Source: a virus. Taken from it: 21,192 bases of DNA. The stretch is from positions 1 to 21,192 of the IMG/VR virus record IMGVR_UViG_3300033148_001399; one strand, 5' to 3'. The notes beneath the pieces were generated by a model. It was not told the origin of the DNA and made no database searches. It was given only the letters and a program-made list of their open reading frames with translations. The position numbers were made by a program, and so were the translations under genes. Below, piece by piece: positions 7,530 through 14,610 of the stretch. Position 1 is the first letter of the stretch, and each line of letters opens with the position of its first letter.

Positions 7530-7891
7530 CTTAGACTCCTACTGAATCTCACTTTTCTTCCAATTGCATTTAACTTCATTTCTCCCATTAGTCTTAATTG
7601 TTTTGAAGATAAATCTTGTCCTGTTGAAGTTATACTTAATTCTGCTAGTTTCAAGTCTGCTCCTCCTGACTCTGCATTAACTAAGTCTAATATTTGTGCA
7701 TTTGAAAAATCTAATATAGCTGGTTGATACATTGCAGGTATAGAATTGCTACCTATATTTCCTCCAACAAAATTAGATACATGTTGTCTAGACATATCTA
7801 CAATTTCTACCATATTACCAGATACGCCAGCTGGTATTGTTAAATTTTCAATTATATGTGTTGCAATACTGCCTACAGTTGAAAGTCCCAT
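7526..7891 (-). CDS. probable head-tail adaptor protein
   Basis: A 121-residue protein, predicted mostly helical. Helix-like segments are STVGSIATHIIENL, VEIVDMSRQHVSNFVG and LDFSNAQILDLVNAE, followed by KLAELSITS and a basic C-terminal helix. Helical proteins with an "AYVENYTG...Y.~~i~~~~~a~vl" pattern next to the capsid gene are head-tail connector adaptors (HK97 gp6/SPP1 gp15 class), and this one resembles that pattern. It starts by overlap with the stop of the previous gene and is followed by the stopper candidate. The call rests on secondary-structure character plus neighbourhood. Confidence 0.5.
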   Translation of the reverse strand: MGLSTVGSIATHIIENLTIPAGVSGNMVEIVDMSRQHVSNFVGGNIGSNSIPAMYQPAILDFSNAQILDLVNAESGGADLKLAELSITSTGQDLSSKQLRLMGEMKLNAIGRKVRFSRSLS

Positions 7892-8373
7892 TATCGATAT
7901 ACTATTGCTATAGCTCCTGATTTATTTACACCCACTGCTGTTCCCACTAAATGCATTACTGAGTCCATTGGAATTTCTGTATATTCATTTGCTGTGCTAG
8001 TTCCTGAAATTATAGTACTATTTGTTCTTACTGTGCTTGCTAAAGGAAGAGTTAAACCACTTGCTCCTATTCCTATTCCTCGTGTTGTTCCACTAACCAT
8101 TGACCAAGCTGTACTTTCTATACCACTTGCTCTTAAAAACATACTTCCAGTTGCTGTAAAATTATTATTATAAATAACTACACCTTTTAACATTCCATTT
8201 AAAGGATAATCAGTATATTCACTAATAGTATTACCAACACAGTCTGCATAGTCAAACTTATATTGTTTAATAGTATTTTGTGTATTTACAATTGTATTAG
8301 AACCAGCTGATTGTCCAGCTGTAAATTTATTGTATTCCCTATCTCTAAGTCCTTTAGATTGTGTATATGTCAT
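7891..8373 (-). CDS. virion structural protein, function unknown
   Basis: A 160-residue protein. The start at 8373 (MTYTQSKGLRD) is set by a strong GGAGGTAAT just before the ATG; the frame is open further upstream, but that part has no ribosome site. The N-terminal 40 residues are polar. The rest is a Ser/Thr/Gly-rich beta sequence with ADCVGNTISEYTDYPLNG and a hydrophobic end (GAIAIVYR). Such composition is typical of decoration or small fibre proteins of tailed viruses. It sits between the small 79-residue gene and the adaptor candidate, inside the head-neck operon, so it is most likely part of the virion. I do not recognise a family. Confidence 0.55.
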   Translation of the reverse strand: MTYTQSKGLRDREYNKFTAGQSAGSNTIVNTQNTIKQYKFDYADCVGNTISEYTDYPLNGMLKGVVIYNNNFTATGSMFLRASGIESTAWSMVSGTTRGIGIGASGLTLPLASTVRTNSTIISGTSTANEYTEIPMDSVMHLVGTAVGVNKSGAIAIVYR

Positions 8374-8444
8374 ATTACCTCCTTCTAATTTATTTATTTG
8401 AATTGTCGGTGAATCAGAGGTGACCACTCAACAATAAATATAAT

Positions 8445-8684
8445 TTAGGTTAATTCAGTCCAAGTACTTCCCCCTGCTCCATTAGTTACATCTCCAATAT
8501 ATACTTTTCCTCCACCAATATCAAATGCTAAATCGCTTCCTGTAGTTGATGTTACTATTTTATCTGGGTCTCCATCAACATAAATTAATACAGGTCTAGC
8601 TAATGATGTTCCTGATACAAATGAACTTGTCATTCCATCCAAGATTCCTTTAACTAATGTACTTCCTGTTGCTAATACTGCCAT
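8445..8684 (-). CDS. small structural protein, function unknown
   Basis: A 79-residue protein directly after the major capsid gene. The start is supported by AGGAG eight bases before the ATG. The sequence is Gly/Ser/Thr-rich (TSSFVSGTSLARPVLIYVDG, then FDIGGGKVYIGDVTNGAG) and probably beta. The ending KVYIGDVTNGAGGSTW resembles short adhesin-like or cement modules found in virion proteins. It might be a capsid decoration protein or a neck accessory. The evidence is composition and place only. Confidence 0.5.
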   Translation of the reverse strand: MAVLATGSTLVKGILDGMTSSFVSGTSLARPVLIYVDGDPDKIVTSTTGSDLAFDIGGGKVYIGDVTNGAGGSTWTELT

Positions 8685-8715
8685 TGTTTTTCTCCTAGTT
8701 TAATTATGATTTTTT

Positions 8716-8739
8716 AAAAAAATAAAAAAATAAAAAAAA
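8716..8739 (-). terminator. oligo-T tract after the capsid gene, possible terminator
   Basis: Downstream of the major capsid stop the minus strand carries three T runs of 7-8 bases separated by single A residues. No GC-rich stem precedes them. Oligo-T tracts without a hairpin are the usual intrinsic terminator of archaea. It could reduce readthrough from capsid into neck genes. No copy of the late promoter lies between here and 6739, so some readthrough must occur if the neck genes are to be transcribed. Confidence 0.5.
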
Positions 8740-8750
8740 GAAATCTAACT

Positions 8751-9608
8751 TTAACTTGATGTAATCTTAGAGATTGCGTTTGTTCTTAATGCCTTAACAT
8801 CTATTCTTTGAGTAATTGCTGCACCTTGCATATCGTAAGTAGGCATATCAAAATTCTCAATTGTGATATCTCTTTTAATTGCTATTGCATATGCTTGTGT
8901 TCTATCAAATATGTAAGAACTAGTTGCTACACAATTAGTTCCTGCATTTGAAGAATATCTTGCAACATTCATACCATAAATGGTTCCTAAGAAACCTCTC
9001 TTTAACATATCAGTATTACCTGATTTATTTGCCTCAACAAAAGTATCTATGTTTCTTAAATCTTGCACAACTTCATTACCTACTAAAAAATCAGTAGGAG
9101 TATAATCATTGTTCTCAACATCATACATAGATTCAGTTATATTTGCGATAGTTACTGAAGCTCCACCTGCTGTAGTTGCTCCTGCTGTATCTAATTGTCC
9201 ACAAATTAAATTTGTTTCATTCTCTGCAAATTGTTTACCGATAGCTCTAATGTTTCTTTGGAATAACTCAAATTGGCTGTCCTCCATCATCTCTCTAGTA
9301 ATTCTTACTGCTACTCCATATTTTAATGGAGTTACTGTTACAGTATCATAACTAAGACTATCTAATAATATTTCAGCTCCTTCTGCTACTTGATTCAAAT
9401 CATTTAAAGAATTTTCTGCTTCTAAATTAATAGTAAACTGACTTCCTTGGATTTGTGTTGGTCCTATAACCATTGCTGCCATCTCTCTAGGAATAAGTAC
9501 TTTATCTACTTCTTCAATAAGAGTTGGAAAAATTAGCTTAGGAATTAATTTAGTTCCTGCAGTACCATCCTCTGTACTAATGTATTCGCTTATTTTTTCA
9601 AATGCCAT
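8751..9608 (-). CDS. major capsid protein, HK97 fold
   Basis: A 285-residue protein placed after the protease-scaffold and cement genes. It starts by TAATG overlap with the cement gene stop. Features typical of HK97-fold capsid proteins appear in order: an N-terminal arm (SEYISTEDGTAGTKLIPKLI), a strand region GSQFTINLEAE, then LDSLSYDTVTVTPLKYGVAV. The spine-helix region MMEDSQFELFQRNIRAIGKQ is followed by ENDYTPTDFLVGN-like P-domain sequence and a C-terminal strand (IDVKALRTNAISKI) facing the shell. Its length is normal for a capsid protein without an N-terminal delta domain, which agrees with the scaffold being supplied by the fused protease gene. Confidence 0.88.
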   Translation of the reverse strand: MAFEKISEYISTEDGTAGTKLIPKLIFPTLIEEVDKVLIPREMAAMVIGPTQIQGSQFTINLEAENSLNDLNQVAEGAEILLDSLSYDTVTVTPLKYGVAVRITREMMEDSQFELFQRNIRAIGKQFAENETNLICGQLDTAGATTAGGASVTIANITESMYDVENNDYTPTDFLVGNEVVQDLRNIDTFVEANKSGNTDMLKRGFLGTIYGMNVARYSSNAGTNCVATSSYIFDRTQAYAIAIKRDITIENFDMPTYDMQGAAITQRIDVKALRTNAISKITSS

Positions 9609-10075
9609 TATAGATTTAAGTCTGCAAGAATATACAAATCAGTTCCACTTGCACTATTAGTTTTAGCTCTTCCAATTGTTGTTCCACTCCATGATACACT
9701 TGGTGCTTCTCCATTTACACCTTGCATAGTTCCACTAAATGGTACAATTCCTTGTCCGCCTGATATAACGCCAGCTGACCTTAAAATATAAGTTCCTCTA
9801 GTTGCTATTGGAATAAAGTTTGTAGTTCCACTTGCTACAGTTTGCAATGCAATACCATTACAATGGTCAGCATCTTTACAATATAGAATTTCTAAATCTT
9901 TTGGTGAATAAGTGCTAATTACACTACCCACTGCTTGTGCAGTCGTTGCAGCATTTGAAACTACTAAACCACCAGCCATAATATCCTCTGTTGCTACACC
10001 TGTAAAAATTCTTGGATTTGCTCCATCTCCTAATACTTGTGCTCCACTTGGACTTGCTGTATTTGTTATAGCCAT
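9608..10075 (-). CDS. capsid cement / decoration protein (DUF2190-like)
   Basis: A 155-residue beta-rich protein between the prohead protease-scaffold and the capsid gene. It has TAATG overlaps on both sides, so it is made in step with capsid. The segment RIFTGVATEDIMAGGLVVSN and the later GIALQTVASGTTNFIPIATRG match the look of DUF2190/gpD-like head decoration proteins, in which "G.~~~~~a.~~i.~G~~v" repeats form a beta-tulip. It would bind the outside of the expanded shell. I am reasonably confident of the structural class and less so of the exact family. Confidence 0.65.
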   Translation of the reverse strand: MAITNTASPSGAQVLGDGANPRIFTGVATEDIMAGGLVVSNAATTAQAVGSVISTYSPKDLEILYCKDADHCNGIALQTVASGTTNFIPIATRGTYILRSAGVISGGQGIVPFSGTMQGVNGEAPSVSWSGTTIGRAKTNSASGTDLYILADLNL

Positions 10076-10944
10076 TATCTAATTAATGTGAATGAACCGC
10101 CACGAATAGTACCAAAAGCTTGTTCAAACTTTAATCCTTCTTCAACTTCCTCTTCAGCTACTTCAACTTCTTCTTTAGTTTCTTCAGGTTTTTCTTTTGG
10201 AACTTCATCTACATCTGCTTCTTTAAGTTTAGCATATTTCTCTTCAAGTCTTGCTAATTTTTCTTTTTCAATAGCTAACTCTAACTTTTTGATTTTAGCT
10301 TCCACTTCCTCTACAGTTTCAGTTGGTTTTTCAGGTTCTGGAGTTTCTTCAGGTTCTGGAGTTACTTCAGGTTCTGGAGTTACTTCTGCTTCAGGTTTAG
10401 GTGTTTTAGGAGTTGGTTCAACCACTGGCACATCGTTTTGTTCTTCTGTCATTTCAACCTCCTTTTTAACATTTAAATATGAATTGTAAGCTTCTTTAAG
10501 TGCTATTTGGAATGTTGCAGAATTGTCAGCTGGTACTGCTACTAAACTTAATTCTTTAAAAGTAATACCTCTAGGAATAAATAATCCCTCTTCTTCTTCT
10601 ACATTTTCTACTATTGCTCCTACACTTACTGTATTTAATAATCCTTGTTTAATTAAATCTTTAGATTTTTCATCTACTACTTTAGCTTTAAAATCTACTT
10701 TTTCTTCCATCTCATTAAAATCACCAGATAGAACTCTGCCCATTATACTATCAATTGTATTCTCGTGGTCTTTTAATAAAGGAACTCCATTTAATGTTTT
10801 TGCACTTTTTTGTAATTCTTCTGTAAGAAATTTATGATTATTAGAAGTAGTAGTTGCAGATATGGCTGTACCTTGGATAATAAAATCGCCATTCATAAAC
10901 CCACTTTCTTTTATATCCACTTGGTAATTCAAATTTAATTCCAT
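10075..10944 (-). CDS. prohead protease fused to scaffold
   Basis: A 289-residue protein. Residues 1-150 form an HK97-type (U35) prohead protease: KDH with His60, VSVGA with Ser107, and ELSLVAVPAD at 131-140, the expected catalytic and core segments. A Pro/Glu-rich linker follows (about 170-215, with repeated TPEPE). Next comes an acidic Glu/Lys coiled coil (about 213-270), as expected of an internal scaffold, and a C-terminal clamp-like end (FGTIRGGSFTLIR) that may bind the capsid. The protease would cut the scaffold after assembly. An internal ATG at the start of MTEEQND, with GGAGGTTGAA just upstream, might produce the scaffold alone, a known strategy in lambda. A late promoter stands upstream; the leader has only a weak ribosome site. 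Confidence 0.87.
   Translation of the reverse strand: MELNLNYQVDIKESGFMNGDFIIQGTAISATTTSNNHKFLTEELQKSAKTLNGVPLLKDHENTIDSIMGRVLSGDFNEMEEKVDFKAKVVDEKSKDLIKQGLLNTVSVGAIVENVEEEEGLFIPRGITFKELSLVAVPADNSATFQIALKEAYNSYLNVKKEVEMTEEQNDVPVVEPTPKTPKPEAEVTPEPEVTPEPEETPEPEKPTETVEEVEAKIKKLELAIEKEKLARLEEKYAKLKEADVDEVPKEKPEETKEEVEVAEEEVEEGLKFEQAFGTIRGGSFTLIR
10330..10383 (-). repeat. three tandem 18-nt repeats in protease-scaffold gene
   Basis: Three head-to-tail copies at 10330-10347, 10348-10365 and 10366-10383 differ at one base. They encode the repeated six-residue unit (V/E)TPEPE in the linker between protease and scaffold. The near identity at DNA level suggests recent expansion by slippage. Confidence 0.85.
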
Positions 10945-10979
10945 CTCTTTTTCCCCTATCAGTAATTAAATTACTTTAC

Positions 10980-11013
10980 CTTTTATATATTTTAAGAGTT
11001 TTAGTATATAATC
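10980..11013 (-). promoter_or_regulatory. late promoter copy 3 (capsid operon)
   Basis: On the minus strand GATTATATACTA (10 of 12 matching TAGTATATACTA; 11002-11013) is followed after six bases by TTAAAATATATAAAAG (10980-10995). The box ends 36 nt before the protease ATG, leaving room for a short leader that holds an inverted repeat (AGTAATTTAATTACT) and GGGGA. The upstream half touches the stop codon of the small HNH remnant. Confidence 0.68.
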
Positions 11014-11108
11014 TAAGAATTTTGTTTTTGTTTTATTAATTCTTTAATTTCTTCTTTAAAGAATCTATTATGAACCATGCGATGATGGTTTGGACATAAT
11101 CCTATCAT
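11013..11108 (-). pseudogene. HNH endonuclease remnant (C-terminal piece)
   Basis: A 31-residue ORF (MIGLCPNHHRMVHNRFFKEE at its start) that begins one base after the stop of the preceding gene. LCPNHHRMVH is the closing piece of an HNH zinc site, as found at the C-terminus of HNH nucleases. The HNH core Asn and first His are absent, so it cannot be a working nuclease. It is most simply the tail of a decayed homing endonuclease left at a gene junction just before the capsid promoter. It could still be translated; whether it has a function is unknown. Confidence 0.5.
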
Positions 11109-11450
11109 TTACTTTAATCTAAGAATTAAGTTAACTTCTGTATTTGGTTGTCCTATTATTGTAAAAATTACTTTTTCATTTAATCTAAATGGTTCAAAGT
11201 TAGGAAAATCTCTTAAATCTTCAATAGGAGTAGTAGTTCTAACTCTTGGTACTAAATAATTTATTCCATTTAATTCTGGTCTTAATAATATCAGATAACC
11301 CAATTCGCTTTCTATTACTAATTCTATTTTCGTCATAGTATCTATAATAATACAATCTAAAACCCCTTCTATATGAGTTGTAAAAGTATTCTGGTCGTCT
11401 GTATTTATTTTTAATTTTAATTCTTTATCAGTTATTGTTTCAACTACCAT
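11109..11450 (-). CDS. unrecognised protein in head operon
   Basis: A 113-residue protein, mostly beta (KLKINTDDQNTFTTHIEGVL, later FRLNEKVIFTIIGQPNTEVN). The ATG at 11450 lies within the last codons of the upstream gene; a GTG one codon before is an alternative. GGAGG is present but about 17 nt away, so coupling probably drives initiation. It pairs with the next gene upstream, which is of similar size and also beta-rich. Both lie between the portal and the protease, and both may be virion or head-assembly proteins. No family recognised. Confidence 0.55.
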   Translation of the reverse strand: MVVETITDKELKLKINTDDQNTFTTHIEGVLDCIIIDTMTKIELVIESELGYLILLRPELNGINYLVPRVRTTTPIEDLRDFPNFEPFRLNEKVIFTIIGQPNTEVNLILRLK

Positions 11451-11763
11451 CACTATATCTTTTGATAATCCTCCTTCTACTTATATCATCAGTTTGTCCT
11501 ACTATATTTAATCTAGGTAATTTTTCTCCTTTTATTCCAGGTAATGAACCTTCTAATTGATTTTCTATAGCACTAAACATTATTTGATTTTTAGAATTAA
11601 TATTTGTATTAGAACCTGTATAATCTATCCAAGGACCAATTACTGGTACTGTTTCCATAGTTATAGTACTTCCAGTATTTATATCTAAGTTATAAGTAAT
11701 ATCTCCTGAGTTCTCCATTCGTAATACTCTTTGATGAGTTGTAGAATCAATAATAATCGGCAT
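11440..11763 (-). CDS. unrecognised beta-rich protein in head operon
   Basis: A 107-residue protein with its start at 11763 (MPIIIDSTTHQRV), set by GGAGG seven bases upstream. The N-terminal half contains LRMENSGDITYNLDINTGST and GPWIDYTGSNT, suggesting beta strands. The C-terminus is basic (SRRRIIKRYSDGS). The ribosome site falls within the last codons of the zinc-ribbon ORF before it. Function unknown; a structural or assembly role is guessed from the operon. Confidence 0.6.
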   Translation of the reverse strand: MPIIIDSTTHQRVLRMENSGDITYNLDINTGSTITMETVPVIGPWIDYTGSNTNINSKNQIMFSAIENQLEGSLPGIKGEKLPRLNIVGQTDDISRRRIIKRYSDGS

Positions 11764-11764
11764 T

Positions 11765-11920
11765 TTATTCCTCCAAAAAGAACTTTTCATTATATTCTTT
11801 TATTTTTTGATGAATTTTAGCAAAACAAGGTCCACACACCCAATGTCCATTAAATTGAGTTAGTGCATAATTATCACACTTTTCACATTTTGGTCTATTT
11901 CCATCTGTTATTTGCATCAT
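11765..11920 (-). CDS. zinc-ribbon miniprotein
   Basis: A 51-residue ORF with two CxxC knuckles: Cys12/Cys15 (CEKC) and Cys29/Cys32 (CGPC), separated by 13 residues, followed by a Lys-rich helix. The ATG overlaps the HNH gene stop as ATGA, and its stop lies one base before the next ATG, so it is tightly packed in the operon. Four Cys in two knuckles should bind one zinc ion. Such miniproteins can bind nucleic acid or protein partners, but the sequence does not say which. A similar gene stands before the large terminase (15893-16036). Confidence 0.7.
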   Translation of the reverse strand: MMQITDGNRPKCEKCDNYALTQFNGHWVCGPCFAKIHQKIKEYNEKFFLEE

Positions 11921-12354
11921 TTAAATCTCCCATTACTATCTCTTTTTCTTAATTTATCATGTAATTGATGATGTTTTTTTATTGGCATTATTTGTAAGTT
12001 TTCTAAACGATTATCTAATTTATTTAAGTTAATATGATGTAAACAATATCCTTTTGGAATTTCTCCATAAGCTTTTTCCCATATATATTGATGATAATAC
12101 TTATTTTTTTCCCATGGAATGCATATAATCTTATATCCTCTTTTTCCTATATGTATTTTTGGTTTTGTTTTAAATTCATTTATTAATCTTTCTCGTTTAG
12201 TCTCCCTTGCTTTATTAGCAATCTTTTGTTTATCTTTAATTCCATTTTTATATTCATATTTATTTTGACATGTTGTATTGCAGTAATTTCTGTTTTTCAT
12301 TCTGCAAGGTTTTCTTTCTAATTCTTTTCCACAATTTGCACATTCTGTTTTCAT
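11917..12354 (-). CDS. HNH homing endonuclease, free-standing
   Basis: A 145-residue basic protein. The N-terminal zinc finger uses Cys5/Cys8 and Cys25/Cys29 (CANCGK, then YCNTTC). A Lys/Arg-rich linker with GYKIICIPWEK precedes the HNH part: YHQYIWEKAYGEIPKGYCLH, His106-His107, Asn115 in the NKLDNRLENL loop, and KHHQLH at the end. This is the usual form of phage HNH homing nucleases. It lies between the portal-MuF and zinc-ribbon genes and is not needed for the virion. AGGTGA precedes the ATG at somewhat long spacing. All core residues look present, so it may be active. Confidence 0.85.
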   Translation of the reverse strand: MKTECANCGKELERKPCRMKNRNYCNTTCQNKYEYKNGIKDKQKIANKARETKRERLINEFKTKPKIHIGKRGYKIICIPWEKNKYYHQYIWEKAYGEIPKGYCLHHINLNKLDNRLENLQIMPIKKHHQLHDKLRKRDSNGRFK

Positions 12355-12392
12355 ACATTTTATAGTTCACCTATGCTTTTAAACTTTTCTAT

Positions 12393-14552
12393 TTAAAGGA
12401 CACTTAACCAGCTACACCTACAATTCGTGTGAACAGGGATTATTCCCTCAGCAGCATTTATTTCAAATACTTGTCCATTTAAAGCTTCACATTGAGAGCA
12501 AGTTCTTTCAGATAAAGCTGCTAAAAATCTTACTTGTTTTATTCTATTATCTTTATAAGTATCTAATAGTCCTTGATTTGCTATTCTAGTTGTTTCACTA
12601 CGAGCTATCATATTTGGACGATTTATTGCTAATGTTGTTACTTTTCCTTCTTTTATTCTATCTTTAAGATTAATATAATTTTTTATTTCAGTTTCTATTT
12701 CATTTATAGTTCTATTTTTTCTAAATCCGTCTTTTAATATAATTCTTAATTTGTTTATATCTTGTTCTCCTAGTAATCCATCTGCTAATTGTTGTTCATT
12801 TAAAGCACTTAATAATACGAATTTATCTACTTTCAATCTTCTTAATATTCTTACTAAATAATCTGAATAATTAAACCCTTCAATTTCTTTTAAAGAACAC
12901 CATTCTTTGATGGTCATTTTACTAGTTTCTGCTTCAGTTAATTGTTGTCCGCAACCCTCTCCTAGCATATATTTTTTATTAATTAAAGTTGTATTATGTT
13001 TAGAATGTGCTCTTAATTGTGCTAATCTTTTTTCTGCTTCTTTTTTTGTTTTATAACAACCTAAACTTTTACCTGTTCTATGAGAAATAACGCAATATTT
13101 ATTTCCCACTTTTTTAACAAATTCTTGTAAATTAACACTCGCATTAGCATTTGGTTTAGCTCCTGGTACTTCTGGCTGTTTTATTTTTTTCTCTTTTTTA
13201 GCTTCTGCAGAATTACTTGGTTTAGGTTCTTGTTTCTTAGTTTCTAGATTAGCATCTCTAAACTCATCATCTTTTTCTTTTTCTTGTTCATCTAATCCTG
13301 CTTCTGGTTCCATTAAGAATTTGTCTGCATCCTCTAAATCTAATAATTTAGCTAATTCTAGTTGTAACATTCTTTTCATATTTTCAGTTATATTAAAATT
13401 AGCTAATAAACTATTAACTTTTTCAATTCTAGCATTAATTTCAGCTTCTCCAGGTAAATTCCATATAAAATTAATTCTTTCATTTCCTCCAATTGCATCT
13501 TTATCTATCCCTTCTGCATTTACATCTGGAAACTTTTGATTTAATAAAAGAGGTTTAAATATTTGTTCTTCAATTATATTCTCTATTTCTTCTTGTATTG
13601 ATTTGATAAATCTTTGCTCATTCTCTAATTGTACCTTAGCTATTCCTTCATTTAATTGTCCACTTCCTAAAGATACTACTGGTATATTTACTCCTGTTGC
13701 TAAATTTTCTCGGTTATGTTCTAAAGCATTAATTGAACTTTGTTCTATTCCTTTGAAATCAATCAACTTCATTTCTATATTACCATCTGTTACCCATTCT
13801 GTTTTATTATGCATAAATTGTAATTTATTACTCATTGAATCTATGTCTTCTGCTTGGACACTTTCACCTTTTTCGCCTATTTGAATATGAATAGGCATTC
13901 CTGCTTTTCTTTCCATTAGTTGTTCTAGAGATTGTTCCATTTTTACTTGATTAATTATTACTCTTTCATTAGGATATATTATTCCAAGTGCATAAGGTTC
14001 ATTAGAAATTTTGTTTATCTTTAAATGAGCTATTTGTTCAGGATTAAACCTTACTAATTTTTTAATATCTTTCTTTATATTTCTAAAGTTTAATCCTTTC
14101 CATTGATTATATTCAATTATTTTACCTTTTTTATCTCTTTTAACATACATATCATTAGCATTAAGAACTCTTAATTTATTATTTATAAAATCTATTTCAA
14201 TAAATCCATTTCCTTTTAGTAATCCTTCTTTAATCCATTCTCTTAGTATGCTAGGAAAATTAGTATTATGAATAAAGTCATCTAAAAATGCTTGTATATT
14301 AGGATTCTTTACTTTAATTGAGAAGTCTCCTACTATTGCATTTTTAGTGTGATTAATAATACCATTAACTAATCCAATTTTCTTAAAAGATTTCTCCATA
14401 TCTTCAAAACTAAATGGATGTTCTGCTCCTAATTCTTTTGGAAATCTAATGGGAGTATCTATTACTTGTCCTTTAAAATTCTCTGTTATTGATTTAGATT
14501 TATCTTGTTCTGTTATAGAAATATAACCTTTTACTTTTTTAATTTTAACCAT
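12393..14552 (-). CDS. portal protein fused to MuF-type head protein
   Basis: A 719-residue protein. Residues 1 to about 420 form a portal of the dodecameric connector type: an N-terminal wing, KEGLLKGNGFIEIDF, and a stem/clip region with AGMPIHIQIGEKGE and NIPVVSLGSGQLNEG. A charged low-complexity linker (about 430-475) follows. Residues 481-513 form a short module (KYCVISHRTGKSLGCYKTKK) like the GK-LG-Y-T-AEKRL element found next to phage head proteases and minor head proteins. The C-terminal 170 or so residues form the MuF domain, ending with ARSETTRIANQG, Cys685/Cys688, His708 and CRC at 711-713. Portal and MuF are usually separate genes. The gene has its own late promoter with no ribosome site, suggesting a leaderless transcript. 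Confidence 0.87.
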   Translation of the reverse strand: MVKIKKVKGYISITEQDKSKSITENFKGQVIDTPIRFPKELGAEHPFSFEDMEKSFKKIGLVNGIINHTKNAIVGDFSIKVKNPNIQAFLDDFIHNTNFPSILREWIKEGLLKGNGFIEIDFINNKLRVLNANDMYVKRDKKGKIIEYNQWKGLNFRNIKKDIKKLVRFNPEQIAHLKINKISNEPYALGIIYPNERVIINQVKMEQSLEQLMERKAGMPIHIQIGEKGESVQAEDIDSMSNKLQFMHNKTEWVTDGNIEMKLIDFKGIEQSSINALEHNRENLATGVNIPVVSLGSGQLNEGIAKVQLENEQRFIKSIQEEIENIIEEQIFKPLLLNQKFPDVNAEGIDKDAIGGNERINFIWNLPGEAEINARIEKVNSLLANFNITENMKRMLQLELAKLLDLEDADKFLMEPEAGLDEQEKEKDDEFRDANLETKKQEPKPSNSAEAKKEKKIKQPEVPGAKPNANASVNLQEFVKKVGNKYCVISHRTGKSLGCYKTKKEAEKRLAQLRAHSKHNTTLINKKYMLGEGCGQQLTEAETSKMTIKEWCSLKEIEGFNYSDYLVRILRRLKVDKFVLLSALNEQQLADGLLGEQDINKLRIILKDGFRKNRTINEIETEIKNYINLKDRIKEGKVTTLAINRPNMIARSETTRIANQGLLDTYKDNRIKQVRFLAALSERTCSQCEALNGQVFEINAAEGIIPVHTNCRCSWLSVL

Positions 14553-14571
14553 AAAATAATTATATTATTAT

Positions 14572-14605
14572 CTTTTAAATATTTTAAATGAAGTAGTATA
14601 TACTA
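14572..14605 (-). promoter_or_regulatory. late promoter copy 4 (portal operon)
   Basis: TAGTATATACTA (14594-14605 on the minus strand) is followed after six bases by TTAAAATATTTAAAAG (14572-14587). The box ends exactly 20 nt before the portal ATG, the same distance as in copy 1. There is no ribosome site in between. The spacing to the start fits an archaeal TATA box driving a leaderless transcript. Confidence 0.7.
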
Positions 14606-14610
14606 TATAA

